Assembly: GCF_033063295.1 (NCBI RefSeq)
Contig: NZ_JAWJZH010000001.1
Span: forward strand, 930,001-994,000
DNA from: Nitrosomonas sp. Is35
GTDB taxonomy: Bacteria > Pseudomonadota > Gammaproteobacteria > Burkholderiales > Nitrosomonadaceae
Length of the DNA: 64,000 nt
Direction: 5' to 3'
The translations under genes were made by a program, and so were the position numbers. Shown here one piece after another: positions 8,708 to 17,805 of this stretch. The notes beneath the pieces are model-generated. The model saw only the letters and a program-made list of their open reading frames with translations. It was not told the origin of the DNA and ran no database searches. Each line of letters begins with the position of its first letter. The stretch's first letter is position 1.

Positions 8708-9514
8708 ATGACGGTATCCATCAAAACACCGCAAGAAATAGAAACAATGCGCATCGCCGGCCGGTTGGCGTCGGAAGTTCTGGATTACATCGCACCTTAT
8801 GTGGTGGCGGGTATTACCACCGAGGAATTGGATACGCTCTGCCATCGCTATATGGTGGATGTGCAAGAAACCATTCCCGCGCCGCTGAATTATGCGCCAT
8901 CGGGGCATACACCGTATCCCAAATCGATTTGCACTTCGGTCAATCATCAGATCTGTCATGGCGTTCCCGGACCGAAAAAATTAAAGAACGGTGACATTGT
9001 CAATCTGGATATCACTGTGATTTATGAAGGTTATCATGGCGATACCAGCCGTATGTTCTATGTCGGCGAACCCTCGATTCAAGCCAAGCGCTTGTGCGAA
9101 GTAACCTACGAAGCCATGTGGCGCGGTATTGATGAAGTGAAACCGGGCGCTCATCTGGGCGATATCGGCTTTGCCATTCAGAAGCTGGCTGAAGGTGTAG
9201 GCTATAGCGTGGTGCGGGAATTTTGCGGACACGGCATCGGCGCCAAATTCCACGAAAATCCGCAGGTGCTGCATTACGGGCGGCGCGGCACCGGCATGGA
9301 ACTCAAACCCGGTATGATTTTTACCATCGAACCGATGATTAACGCCGGTAAAGCAGCGATTCGGCACCTTCCGGATGGTTGGACCATCACCACCAAGGAC
9401 GGTAGTTTGTCGGCGCAATGGGAACATACCGTTCTGGTGACCGGTGACGGTTACGAAGTGCTGACCGTATCGGCAGGTTCTCCTCCCAAACCGGTTTACC
9501 GCTTCGGCAGCTAA
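8708..9514 (+). CDS. map: Methionine aminopeptidase type I
   Basis: A 268-residue pita-bread-fold metalloprotease that removes the initiator methionine. All five metal ligands are visible: Asp in VNLDITVIYEGYHGD (two Asp), His in CGHGIGAKFHENP, Glu in FTIEPMI and Glu in AQWEHTVLVT. Also present is SVNHQICHGVPG with the active-site His. It stands alone, without the rpsB-tsf neighbours seen in many proteobacteria, and is followed by rph after 36 bases. Confidence 0.97.
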   Translation: MTVSIKTPQEIETMRIAGRLASEVLDYIAPYVVAGITTEELDTLCHRYMVDVQETIPAPLNYAPSGHTPYPKSICTSVNHQICHGVPGPKKLKNGDIVNLDITVIYEGYHGDTSRMFYVGEPSIQAKRLCEVTYEAMWRGIDEVKPGAHLGDIGFAIQKLAEGVGYSVVREFCGHGIGAKFHENPQVLHYGRRGTGMELKPGMIFTIEPMINAGKAAIRHLPDGWTITTKDGSLSAQWEHTVLVTGDGYEVLTVSAGSPPKPVYRFGS

Positions 9515-9550
9515 GCAGTTAAATTCTCTCTTTATCCTGGATTGTTTACT

Positions 9551-10273
9551 ATGACACGAAGTCATCATCGTACCGCTGCGCAAATCCGCCCGGTCAAAAT
9601 CACCCGCCGTTACATCAAGCACGCCGATGGTTCCGTGTTGATCGAATGCGGCGACACCAAAGTTATCTGCACTGCCAGCATCAGCGAACAGATTCCGCCG
9701 TTCCTGAAAGGTCAGGGGCAGGGTTGGCTGACTGCGGAATACGGCATGCTGCCGGGTTCGACGCATAGCCGCATGCAGCGCGAGGCGGCCAAAGGCAAAC
9801 AAACCGGGCGCACCATGGAAATCCAGCGTCTCATCGGACGTGCTTTGCGCGCTGCGGTGGATCTGAAAAAACTGGGCGAGCGCACCATCCAAATCGATTG
9901 CGATGTTATTCAAGCCGATGGCGGTACCCGTACCGCCAGCATCACCGGTGCTTTTGTCGCACTGCACGATGCGATCCAGAAACTACTCGATCAGAAACTC
10001 ATCGAAGCCACGCCGATCATCGATCATGTCGCGGCCATTTCGGTCGGTATTTTTGAAGGCACGCCGGTTCTGGATTTGGATTACGTGGAAGATTCCGCCT
10101 GCGATACCGACATGAACGTCGTCATGACTGGTAGATTGCATCTCATCGAAGTGCAGGGAACCGCCGAAGGCAATGCCTTTAGCCGCACCGAACTGAACAC
10201 CATGCTCGACATGGCGCAACACGGCATCGAAGAATTGATCGCCATCCAGCGCAATGTACTGACGCAGCCATGA
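9551..10273 (+). CDS. rph: Ribonuclease PH
   Basis: A 240-residue phosphorolytic 3'-exonuclease that trims tRNA 3' ends and takes part in rRNA turnover. Motifs: [40 protein letters not shown], the arginine-rich [16 protein letters not shown] of the active site, [20 protein letters not shown] with catalytic Asp residues, and [21 protein letters not shown] 9551 (MTRSHHR) matches the family start; the upstream TTG at 9542 adds three residues without support. Its stop overlaps the rdgB start by four bases (ATGA), indicating coupling. Confidence 0.97.
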   Translation: MTRSHHRTAAQIRPVKITRRYIKHADGSVLIECGDTKVICTASISEQIPPFLKGQGQGWLTAEYGMLPGSTHSRMQREAAKGKQTGRTMEIQRLIGRALRAAVDLKKLGERTIQIDCDVIQADGGTRTASITGAFVALHDAIQKLLDQKLIEATPIIDHVAAISVGIFEGTPVLDLDYVEDSACDTDMNVVMTGRLHLIEVQGTAEGNAFSRTELNTMLDMAQHGIEELIAIQRNVLTQP

Positions 10274-10872
10274 GTACGCTGAAAAAACTGGTTATCGCCA
10301 GCAATAACAAAGGCAAGCTGCGCGAAATCGGCGAATTATTGGCGCCGCTGGCCATCGACGTTGCGCCACAATCCGAATTCAACATCAGCGAAGCCGACGA
10401 ACCGCACATTACATTTGTCGAAAATGCGCTCGCCAAAGCCCGCCACGCCAGCCGCTGCTCCGGTTTGCCTGTTCTTGCGGATGACTCCGGTATCTGCGTC
10501 AGCGCGCTGGGCGGTGCTCCCGGTGTGAATTCCGCCCGCTACGCCGGAGAACCCAAATCCGACGAGCGCAACAATCTCAAATTGATCGAATCACTGAAAA
10601 ATCAAACCGACCGGCGCGCTTATTACTACTGTGTGATTGTGCTAGTGCGCCATGCCGACGACCCGCAACCACTCATCGTCGACGGCTCGTGGTACGGTGA
10701 AATCATCGATCAACCGCGCGGCAGCGGCGGCTTTGGCTACGACCCCTACTTTTTCCTGCCCGCATTCGGTAAAACCTCCGCCGAATTAACCGCCGAACAG
10801 AAAAATCAAATCAGCCACCGTGGCCAGGCATTAGCGAAGTTGGTGGAAATTCTACAAGCTGGGAAGTTTTAA
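10270..10872 (+). CDS. rdgB: XTP/dITP pyrophosphatase (RdgB/HAM1)
   Basis: A 200-residue nucleotide-pool sanitiser that hydrolyses dITP, dXTP and XTP to monophosphates. Family motifs: [17 protein letters not shown] for the N-terminal substrate site, [39 protein letters not shown], and the [14 protein letters not shown] motif near the end followed by SHRGQAL. The ATGA overlap with rph and similar spacing are typical of the conserved rph-rdgB pair. Confidence 0.97.
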   Translation: MSTLKKLVIASNNKGKLREIGELLAPLAIDVAPQSEFNISEADEPHITFVENALAKARHASRCSGLPVLADDSGICVSALGGAPGVNSARYAGEPKSDERNNLKLIESLKNQTDRRAYYYCVIVLVRHADDPQPLIVDGSWYGEIIDQPRGSGGFGYDPYFFLPAFGKTSAELTAEQKNQISHRGQALAKLVEILQAGKF

Positions 10873-10903
10873 ACCGTCACTGCCAAATGCTTTGACGTGA
10901 GTG

Positions 10904-10922
10904 CGAGCACAAAAAATGCTCG
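10904..10922. terminator. Small stem-loop between convergent rdgB and fhs
   Basis: CGAGCA (10904-10909) and TGCTCG (10917-10922) form a 6-bp stem around a CAAAAAA loop, in the 68-base gap between the convergent stops of rdgB and fhs. No strong T run follows, so terminator activity is uncertain. Confidence 0.4.
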
Positions 10923-10940
10923 ATCTCATGGATTCTTCAT

Positions 10941-12566
10941 TCAAACACCGATGATGCCGCCATCATCACTCAAATCAATACGATGCGCAGCCGGATCGTG
11001 TGGCAATCCCGGCATCGTGACGATGTCGCCGGTCATCACCAGCAAATAGCCAGCTCCTGCGGCGATGCGCACCGATTCCACCGGCAGAGGAAATGCCTCT
11101 GGATGGCCTACTTTGGCGGGATCGCTGCTAAGCGACAGATGGGTTTTGGCGATACACACTGGTAACCGGTCGTAACCCAATGCGCGGATTCGTTCGAGGT
11201 CTTGCTTCGCTGCCCGGCTGAACTCGACTTCGCTGGCGCCATAGATGGTGCTGGCAACAGCCGCAATCTTGTCTTCGGGTGAATCATTCAGATCGTATAA
11301 GTAGCGCACGGGTGGCTGCGGCCGGTTGGTCATCGCGACCACTGCATGCGCTAACACTTCAGCTCCAGCGCCTCCATCGGTGAAACCGGTGAAAATGGCA
11401 ATGCTCAATCCAAGCTTAGCGCAGTACTGTTCGATAAGGCTTAGTTCGTTTCCGGTATCGCCAATGAAACGATTGATGGCGATGACCGGCTCAAAGCCGA
11501 AAGCCCGCACGCTGTGCACGTGATGTTCCAAATGCGCCAAGCCGCGCTCGATTTCTTCGATACTGCCGGGGCGGGAAGGATCGCCGCCGCCGTGCACCCG
11601 CAGCGCTCGCGCGGTGACGACCAGCACCACCGCGCTCGGCCATAATTCGGCACTGCGGCATTTCAGATCGAAAAATTTCTCCGCGCCCAGATCAAAGCCG
11701 AAACCCGCTTCCGTCACCACCCAATCGGCACAAGCAGCCGCCGCCTTGGTGGCGATTACGCTGTTGCAGCCGTGTGCGATATTGCCGAAAGGGCCGCCGT
11801 GCACGAAAGCCGGTACGCCTTCGGTGGTTTGCACCAGATTCGGCAGTATCGCATCGTGCAGCAAAGCCGCCATCGCCCCCGTCGCCTGGAGGCTTTGCGC
11901 CGTGACCGGATTACCGGAACGGTCGAACCCAACCAGAATACGCCCCAAGCGCGCTTTGAGATCGGCGAGATCTTCGGCCAGACACAGAATGGCCATGACT
12001 TCGGAAGCCGCGGTAATGTCGAACCCGGTTTCGCGCGGCACGCCGTTGAGCCGCCCACCCAATCCGATCACCGCCTGCCGCAGCGAACGGTCGTTCATAT
12101 CCAGCACGCGGCGCCAGAATACCTGGCGATGCTCGAGATCCAATCCGCTACGGAAATGCACGGCGTTATCGAGCAGGGCGGCGAGCAGATTGTGCGCCGC
12201 ACCGACGGCATGCATATCGCCGGTGAAATGCATGTTGATGCGCGTCGACGGTTCAAGCTGACAACGCCCGCCACCGGTACCTCCGCCTTTAATGCCGAAA
12301 ATAGGCCCCAAAGACGGCTCGCGCAACGCCAGCGCAACGCGCTGCCCGATGCGCGCCAGACCCTGTGCCAAGCCGATTGAAACCGTCGTTTTTCCTTCGC
12401 CCATACGCGTCGGATTGATCGCCGAAACCAAAATGATTTTACCTTTCGGTTGCGTGCCTTTTTCCGGCAAAGCACTCAATCCCAGTTTCGCCATATGCTC
12501 ACCGAACAGCATGAGGTTATCCGGTTGCAGGTCAAGCTTTGCGGCGATATCGACGATGGGGCGCAT
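10941..12566 (-). CDS. fhs: Formate-tetrahydrofolate ligase
   Basis: A 541-residue ATP-dependent enzyme that makes 10-formyl-tetrahydrofolate from formate. It contains the P-loop NPTRMGEGKTTVSIGLAQGL, EPSLGPIFGIKGGGTGGG, and FVHGGPFGNIAHGCNSV, all landmarks of Fhs. It is slightly shorter than the 555-560 residues of clostridial enzymes, as many proteobacterial versions are. With fghA and adhC a few kilobases away it closes a route from formaldehyde through formate to C1-folates; the genes are now separated by a toxin-antitoxin pair and an interrupted restriction gene. Confidence 0.96.
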   Translation of the reverse strand: MRPIVDIAAKLDLQPDNLMLFGEHMAKLGLSALPEKGTQPKGKIILVSAINPTRMGEGKTTVSIGLAQGLARIGQRVALALREPSLGPIFGIKGGGTGGGRCQLEPSTRINMHFTGDMHAVGAAHNLLAALLDNAVHFRSGLDLEHRQVFWRRVLDMNDRSLRQAVIGLGGRLNGVPRETGFDITAASEVMAILCLAEDLADLKARLGRILVGFDRSGNPVTAQSLQATGAMAALLHDAILPNLVQTTEGVPAFVHGGPFGNIAHGCNSVIATKAAAACADWVVTEAGFGFDLGAEKFFDLKCRSAELWPSAVVLVVTARALRVHGGGDPSRPGSIEEIERGLAHLEHHVHSVRAFGFEPVIAINRFIGDTGNELSLIEQYCAKLGLSIAIFTGFTDGGAGAEVLAHAVVAMTNRPQPPVRYLYDLNDSPEDKIAAVASTIYGASEVEFSRAAKQDLERIRALGYDRLPVCIAKTHLSLSSDPAKVGHPEAFPLPVESVRIAAGAGYLLVMTGDIVTMPGLPHDPAAHRIDLSDDGGIIGV

Positions 12567-12690
12567 GTTGAAAATCCGGGATCAAGGGACTGAAAAAGAG
12601 GTCGGCGGTATAAGTGGAGATTTTAGGTGATGGGAATCAAACTGAAAGTAGTTCTATGTTCTTCATGCTGATGCGTGCTCGGCTACCGAT

Positions 12691-12972
12691 TTACAGCTGC
12701 TCGTAATGCCCGCCAATGGCGAAAATATACACATACTTGTCGTCAAATTTGTAGATCACACGATCTTTTTGGCTAAGCCTACGCGACCAAAAGCCTGTTA
12801 AGTTATGACGCAACATTTCCGGTTTGCCGATACCCGCCGCCGGATCATCGCGCAACATTTCTTTCAGGATGTTGCAAAGCGATTTATGCAGGCGCGGGTC
12901 ACGTGTTTTCAGTGTTTCGTATACTTCCCACGTATTACCTTCAAACACCAAGGATCTTTTGGGTTTCTTCAT
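12691..12972 (-). CDS. yoeB: YoeB/Txe-family mRNA-interferase toxin
   Basis: A 93-residue RelE-superfamily toxin of the YoeB/Txe branch, which cleaves mRNA in the ribosomal A site. The pattern GKPEMLRHNLTGFWSRRL, then DRVIYKFDDKYVYIF and the C-terminal GGHYEQL provides the catalytic Glu, Arg and His-Tyr pair. The N-terminus (SLVFEGNTWEVYETLKTRDPRL) carries the extra helix of the group. Its ATG lies 32 bases inside the antitoxin gene, a typical overlap for translational control. Confidence 0.93.
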   Translation of the reverse strand: MKKPKRSLVFEGNTWEVYETLKTRDPRLHKSLCNILKEMLRDDPAAGIGKPEMLRHNLTGFWSRRLSQKDRVIYKFDDKYVYIFAIGGHYEQL

Positions 12973-13213
12973 CCGAGGGTGTGTATCCCGATTTTGTGGC
13001 GTGGGTTTGTGTCGAAGCCAGAATTTGTTGCATTAGATGGGAATTTTGAAGCACAAAAAGCGTTTCTTGATCACGCACCCAATCCTCGGCGCTGATGACC
13101 ACAAAATCCTCACCGCTCCGACGGGTAATTTTAACCGGTTGATGTTCGCTGATAACCTTCTCAACGATATTTTTCAGGTTGTCGCGAAATTTATTGACGC
13201 TGATATTATCCAT
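12941..13213 (-). CDS. yefM: YefM/Phd-family antitoxin
   Basis: A 90-residue antitoxin of the Phd/YefM fold from ATG 13213. The N-terminal DNA-binding and dimer part reads MDNISVNKFRDNLKNIVEKV, followed by PVKITRRSGEDFVVISAEDW, the hallmark of the family; the C-terminal tail (residues 55-90) should wrap the toxin. An upstream in-frame start would add 11 residues that do not resemble the family. It precedes and overlaps yoeB, and the complex normally represses its own promoter upstream of 13213. Confidence 0.92.
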   Translation of the reverse strand: MDNISVNKFRDNLKNIVEKVISEHQPVKITRRSGEDFVVISAEDWVRDQETLFVLQNSHLMQQILASTQTHATKSGYTPSDEETQKILGV

Positions 13214-13583
13214 TTTGATTTCCGTACAATATAACTGTGCATTCAATTAACAATGGCAACAGTAACATAGTCATTGCATTGGGAACAAATCGTAGTTATG
13301 TAATTTTTGAAAGTATCAATTCAAACTGTTCACGATGATACCTTGATAAGGTCGCAGGCATTAGATTTTTGCAAAATCTTTGTATAGCAATTTGTAGCAC
13401 TTGATTTATTTGAGTGTGTCGATTGTAAGGTTTGATCCCACCGATGCAGTTATTTATAATCCGAGTGATAAAAAATTAGACATCAAAGTGTTTGGCGACA
13501 TAATCTTGCGGAGGCTATCTGTAATTGCCTAATTTCATGAGCAATGCGATTTGGCCACTTGGAACCAAAGTGTTCATTCAGCA

Positions 13584-13591
13584 ATTTATTA
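13584..13591. repeat. Target-site duplication, left copy
   Basis: ATTTATTA lies directly outside the left inverted repeat and is identical to 14921-14928 outside the right one. An 8-base duplication is typical of IS256-family insertion. Confidence 0.92.
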
Positions 13592-13620
13592 GGAGGTGTA
13601 AATAATTTTGTGTAAATGGT
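13592..13620. repeat. Left terminal inverted repeat of the IS
   Basis: GGAGGTGT, five unmatched bases, then ATTTTGTGTAAATGGT. Reverse-complementing the right end gives GGGGGTGT, five bases, then ATTTTGTGTAAACGGT, with the same spacing. Confidence 0.92.
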
Positions 13621-13659
13621 CATATTGCAGGAAACTGTTTATATATTTTTGGAGCAAAA

Positions 13660-14889
13660 ATGACCACACCCAAACCCCTGCCAGCCGGCTTAATTGATAG
13701 CCTGCTGGCCGATTACAAAAAGCCAGAAGATTTAATCGGTGAGCATGGTCTTCTCAAGCAACTCACCAAAGCGTTGGTTGAACGTGCCTTGCAAGCAGAA
13801 ATGGCCGATCATCTTGGTCACGATAAGCACGAAACGGTAGTCAATGCCACTGGCAATACCAGAAATGGTAAAAGCCGTAAGACCCTGAAAGGTGAATTCG
13901 GTGAGTTACCCATCGAGATCCCCCGTGACCGTGAGGGCAGCTTCGAGCCTCTGATCATTTCCAAGCATCAGACCCGCTGGGCGGGCTTTGATGACAAGAT
14001 CCTCTCGCTGTATGCCCGTGGCATGACAGTGCGTGAAATCCAACAGCACCTCACTGAAATGTATGGCACAGAAGTATCGCCTACGCTCATTTCTACGGTC
14101 ACTGATGGCGTAATGGATGAAGTGAAGCAGTGGCAATCCCGGCCTCTCGATGCGGTGTATCCTGTGATCTATCTCGATTGTATCCATGCCAAAGTTCGTG
14201 ACGCTGGTAGCGTTCGTACCAAAGCGATTTACCTGGCGATCGGCATTAACATGGAGGGCCATAAAGAAATACTGGGCTTATGGATTGCTCAGACCGAGGG
14301 TGCCAAGTTCTGGCTCAGCGTTGTCACTGAACTCAAAAATCGTGGCGTGCAAGATATCTTTATCGCCTGTGTCGATGGCTTAAAGGGCTTTCCCGAAGCG
14401 ATTGAAACCATCTATCCACATGCCATTGTACAACTCTGTATCGTGCACATGGTTCGTAATAGTCTCAACTACGTCGGCTGGAATAAACGCAAGGAAGTAG
14501 CTGCTGATTTACGTTTGGTCTACAGCGCCGCCACGATTGATGAGGCTGAACACGCGTTAGCCGACTTTGAAGATAAATGGAACTATGCTTATCCACCGAT
14601 CGCCCGATCTTGGCGCAATAACTGGCAACGCATCATTCCATTCTTCGACTACCCGCCTGAGATACGGCGCATTATTTACACCACCAATGCGATTGAGTCA
14701 GTCAATATGAGCCTACGCAAAGTCAGCAAAAACCGTGGATCGTTTCCCAACGATGAAGCTGTGATCAAATTGTTCTATTTGGCTCTCAGCAATATCGCCA
14801 AAAAATGGTCTATGCCACTAAGAGATTGGAAACCGGCACTAAACAGGTTTACTATTCAATTTAACGAAAGAATGCCTCGGCATTATTAA
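13660..14889 (+). CDS. IS256-family transposase
   Basis: A 409-residue DDE transposase of the IS256 (transposase mutator) family. The N-terminus has LTKALVERALQAEMADHLGH, followed by NTRNGKSRKTLKGEFGELPI and IPRDREGSFEP, all standard for the family. The catalytic triad falls at Asp in VIYLDCIHAKVRD, Asp in FIACVDGLKGFPEAI and Glu in TTNAIESVNMSLRK. The frame has no visible damage, so the element may be active. The stop codon lies two bases before the right inverted repeat. Confidence 0.95.
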   Translation: MTTPKPLPAGLIDSLLADYKKPEDLIGEHGLLKQLTKALVERALQAEMADHLGHDKHETVVNATGNTRNGKSRKTLKGEFGELPIEIPRDREGSFEPLIISKHQTRWAGFDDKILSLYARGMTVREIQQHLTEMYGTEVSPTLISTVTDGVMDEVKQWQSRPLDAVYPVIYLDCIHAKVRDAGSVRTKAIYLAIGINMEGHKEILGLWIAQTEGAKFWLSVVTELKNRGVQDIFIACVDGLKGFPEAIETIYPHAIVQLCIVHMVRNSLNYVGWNKRKEVAADLRLVYSAATIDEAEHALADFEDKWNYAYPPIARSWRNNWQRIIPFFDYPPEIRRIIYTTNAIESVNMSLRKVSKNRGSFPNDEAVIKLFYLALSNIAKKWSMPLRDWKPALNRFTIQFNERMPRHY

Positions 14890-14891
14890 CC

Positions 14892-14920
14892 ACCGTTTAC
14901 ACAAAATCTAGGACACCCCC
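14892..14920. repeat. Right terminal inverted repeat of the IS
   Basis: Matches 13592-13620 in reverse complement, with mismatches limited to a 5-base block and a few single positions. On the minus strand it supplies the false C-terminal codons and stop of the truncated Mrr-type protein. Confidence 0.92.
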
Positions 14921-14928
14921 ATTTATTA
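14921..14928. repeat. Target-site duplication, right copy
   Basis: ATTTATTA, identical to 13584-13591. Confidence 0.92.
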
Positions 14929-15853
14929 AGGGAAACGAAATCAATCAGCTCAATCATGGCATTCTCAGAAGCTTCTTGTTTAGCAGGCAAAGTAAAATTA
15001 CTGGTTGCAACAACGATGCCTTTATTCGCTTGTTTTCTGGCAACTACTCCTCTTAGTTCACGTATGGTTTGGACACCTACGGCTTTTTCATATCTTTTAC
15101 ACTGAATTAACACAAATACACGTCCGCCCGGATCATCACGTTTAGCTTCCACATCGACGCCACCATCACGAGAAGTCTGGGTAACTGCTACTTGGTAACC
15201 CATGTGTTCGAATAGCGCACCAACCAAATACTCAAACTCCTCCGGTCCGAGGGAAAGAAGAGATTCACGTGGATTGTCGCAATGCAAGTATCGACGGCGA
15301 ATGATTGCTTCAGCATCAGATAGACCGTGTATTCGTCCGTCTGGAAGTGTCTGACAATGTGCCATGAAAAATCCATCAAGCACATCAAGGGTCTTCCTCG
15401 GGTAATGCGGAAGGAGATCGAGTATCCAGGTAATGCCTTCCCATGGAAGAAAAGGCGGTTCGGTTAGTCGACGGATAAACTCGTTTTCTTCGATTAACTG
15501 AGCAAGTTTTGCAGGAGCTAGATCATGTATCGAATGGCGCATAAGATGATCTGTACCGAGCGATCCGCTTGGAACTAGGAAATTACGGAGCAAGTCTCTT
15601 ACCTGATTTTCTGAGAAGGTATAAATCTTGTCCAGAAATTCATCACGATGTTCATCAGTAGGAAACTGGTAGTCAATGATTTGATAGGTACGCTCGTGCT
15701 TTGGCACTAGAACATGCGAGAGCCAATCATTTAGAGACAAGGTTTCCGCCTCAATCAGCGGTTTCTTTGTCTTTGATTGTGGGTTCGGCATAGCGATTGA
15801 GATGATACTTAACTAAAAAATGAGCCTTGGATTTACCAGCAGATAACGAAGAA

Positions 15854-16696
15854 TCATGACAGCGCATCCCGATGATACTGCAAATGCTCACCCACAAACG
15901 TGCTGATAAAGTAATAACTATGGTCGTAGTCTTGATGATAACGCAGTGTGAGTTGCTGACCGGCATCGCCGCAGGCTTGTTCGAGCGCTTCGGGGAAGAG
16001 TTGTGTGGCTAGGAATTGATCGTTGAATCCCTGATCGACGTGCAGGCCGGGGACGCGGTGTCCGGCTTGGAGTAGGGTGGTGGTGTCATATTTTTTCCAG
16101 TCTTGCTGATTTTCACCGAGGTAGTTGCTGAATGCTTTTTGTCCCCACGGGCAGCGTATCGGGGCGCAGATTGGTGCGAACGCGGAGACTGAGCGGAACA
16201 GTTCGGGGTAGCGCAGCGCAAGCGTTAACGCGCCGTGTCCACCCATCGAGTGGCCGAAGATACCGATGCGGTTTGGGTCGGCGGGGAATTGTTCGACGAT
16301 GATGTTGCGCAGTTCCTGCGTGACGTAGCTTTCCATGCGGTAATGCCGCGCCCACGGTTCGGCGGTGGCATCGAGATAAAATCCCGCACCGGCACCGAAA
16401 TCCCAGGCATCGGTTTCACCGGCAATGCCGGTTTGGCGCGGGCTGGTGTCCATCGTGACCAGCATCAAGCCGAGCTCGGCGGCGTAACGTTGTGCCCCGG
16501 CTTTGATCATGAACGTTTCTTCGGTACAAGTCAGTCCAGCGAGGAAAAAAAGCACGGGAACGGCGTGATCTTTGGCTTGCGGCGGTTGATACACCGAGAA
16601 GCGCATCGGCAGGCCGATCACCGTGGATGGATGCTGATAATAGCCCTGGATGCCGCCAAAACAGTGATGCAGGCTGCGGGTTTCGAGTGCCGTCAC
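15854..16696 (-). CDS. fghA: S-formylglutathione hydrolase
   Basis: A 280-residue esterase-D-family alpha/beta hydrolase that releases formate and glutathione from S-formylglutathione. The nucleophile motif is FGHSMGGHGAL near residue 148, the acid and His come from the C-terminal part (the HQDYDHSYYFISTF segment is diagnostic), and the N-terminus with CFGGIQGYYQHPS and LAGLTCTEETFMIKAGAQ fits the family. It follows adhC by two bases on the same strand, so the two enzymes of glutathione-dependent formaldehyde oxidation are made together. Confidence 0.97.
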   Translation of the reverse strand: MTALETRSLHHCFGGIQGYYQHPSTVIGLPMRFSVYQPPQAKDHAVPVLFFLAGLTCTEETFMIKAGAQRYAAELGLMLVTMDTSPRQTGIAGETDAWDFGAGAGFYLDATAEPWARHYRMESYVTQELRNIIVEQFPADPNRIGIFGHSMGGHGALTLALRYPELFRSVSAFAPICAPIRCPWGQKAFSNYLGENQQDWKKYDTTTLLQAGHRVPGLHVDQGFNDQFLATQLFPEALEQACGDAGQQLTLRYHQDYDHSYYFISTFVGEHLQYHRDALS

Positions 16697-16698
16697 GA

Positions 16699-17805
16699 TC
16701 AGTAAATCACCACGGAGCGGATCGATTCACCGGCTTTCATTAGGCGGAAGCCTTCGTTGATGTTGTCCAGCGTCAAGGTATGCGTGATCAGCGAGTCGAT
16801 GTCGATTTTGCCTTCCATATACCAGTCGACGATCTTGGGTACGTCGGTGCGGCCGCGCGCGCCGCCGAACGCGGAGCCTTCCCATTTGCGCCCGGTGACG
16901 AGCTGGAAAGGGCGTGTGCTGATTTCGGCACCGGCTTCCGCCACGCCAATGATGATGCTGCGTCCCCAGCCTTTGTGCGTGCACTCCAGTGCTTGCCGCA
17001 TGACTTTGGTGTTGCCGATGCATTCGAAACTGTAATCCGCGCCGCCGTCGGTCAGTTGCACTACCGCGTCGACGATGTTCGGCACGTCGTTTGGGTTGAT
17101 GAAATGCGTCATGCCGAATTTACGCGCCATCGCTTCACGCTGTGGGTTGATGTCGATGCCGATGATTTTGTCCGCACCGACCATGCGCGCGCCTTGAATC
17201 ACGTTCAAACCGATACCGCCCAGACCGAACACCGCGACATTCGCGCCAGCCTCGACTTTGGCGGTATAAATCACCGCACCGATGCCGGTGGTAACGCCGC
17301 AGCCGATGTAACACACCTTGTCGAACGGCGCATCTTCGCGGATTTTCGCCAGCGCGATTTCGGGCACGACGGTGTAATTGGAGAAGGTCGAGGTGCCCAT
17401 GTAATGGAACAGTGGTTTGCCGTCGATGGAAAAACGCGAGGTGCTGTCTGGCATCAGGCCTTTGCCTTGGGTGCTGCGGATGGCCTGGCATAAATTGGTT
17501 TTTTTCGACAGGCAGAACTTGCACTCACGGCATTCCGGCGTGTACAGCGGAATGACGTGGTCGCCCTTGCGCAACGATTTGACGTTCGGGCCGACGTCGA
17601 CCACCACGCCGGCGCCTTCATGCCCCAGTATGGCTGGAAACAAACCTTCCGGATCGGCGCCCGACAGTGTGTAGTAATCGGTGTGGCAAATACCGGTGGC
17701 TTTGATTTCGACCAGCACTTCGCCGGATTTGGGGCCGGTCAGGTCGATTTCTTCAATCGTCAACGGTTGACCGGCTTTCCAGGCGACAGCGGCTTTTGTT
17801 TTCAT
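16699..17805 (-). CDS. adhC: S-(hydroxymethyl)glutathione dehydrogenase / class III alcohol dehydrogenase
   Basis: A 368-residue zinc, NAD-dependent dehydrogenase that oxidises S-hydroxymethylglutathione to S-formylglutathione and can reduce S-nitrosoglutathione. Catalytic zinc ligands: [19 protein letters not shown] and GHEGAGVV; structural zinc: [15 protein letters not shown]. The Rossmann motif is [17 protein letters not shown], followed by [16 protein letters not shown]. The class-III Arg and Glu for glutathione lie in the expected surroundings. Its start overlaps the preceding phosphatase stop by four bases. In an ammonia oxidiser it may also detoxify nitric oxide-derived GSNO; that is inference. 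Confidence 0.97.
   Translation of the reverse strand: MKTKAAVAWKAGQPLTIEEIDLTGPKSGEVLVEIKATGICHTDYYTLSGADPEGLFPAILGHEGAGVVVDVGPNVKSLRKGDHVIPLYTPECRECKFCLSKKTNLCQAIRSTQGKGLMPDSTSRFSIDGKPLFHYMGTSTFSNYTVVPEIALAKIREDAPFDKVCYIGCGVTTGIGAVIYTAKVEAGANVAVFGLGGIGLNVIQGARMVGADKIIGIDINPQREAMARKFGMTHFINPNDVPNIVDAVVQLTDGGADYSFECIGNTKVMRQALECTHKGWGRSIIIGVAEAGAEISTRPFQLVTGRKWEGSAFGGARGRTDVPKIVDWYMEGKIDIDSLITHTLTLDNINEGFRLMKAGESIRSVVIY

Larger units (their letters stand above)
13592..14920 (+). mobile_element. Complete IS256-family insertion sequence (1329 bp)
   Basis: Bounded by imperfect terminal inverted repeats of about 29 bp (13592-13620 and 14892-14920), with a shared ATTTTGTGTAAA core at the inner side and GGTGT near the tip, and flanked by exact 8-bp target duplications. 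It carries one transposase gene that seems full length. It lies in, and antisense to, the Mrr-type restriction gene. Perfect target duplications and an open transposase frame suggest a fairly recent insertion. Confidence 0.95.
13483..15791 (-). pseudogene. Mrr-type restriction endonuclease interrupted near its 3' end by an IS256-family element
   Basis: Read from ATG 15791, the frame encodes an uncharacterised N-terminal part (residues 1-175) and an Mrr catalytic domain (about 180-290) with LGPEEFEYLVGALFEHMGY, DGGVDVEAK and LIQCKRY, the D-QxK nuclease centre. At 14921 it runs into the IS and stops inside it after a false tail (WGCPRFCVNGG). Removing the IS and one 8-base target copy restores the frame: LNK is followed by LLNEHFGSKWPNR and 21 more residues to a TGA at 13485-13483. 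LLNEHFG matches the usual end of Mrr domains. The catalytic core survives, so a truncated 301-residue protein could still be made; its activity is unknown. Confidence 0.88.

Noticed and set aside
13414-13530. A plus-strand stretch that translates as SIVRFDPTDAVIYNPSDKKL before a TAA
   Set aside because: It looks somewhat protein-like but is under 40 codons, lacks a start with a ribosome site and overlaps the restored Mrr C-terminus on the other strand. It might be an old gene scrap; not enough to call.
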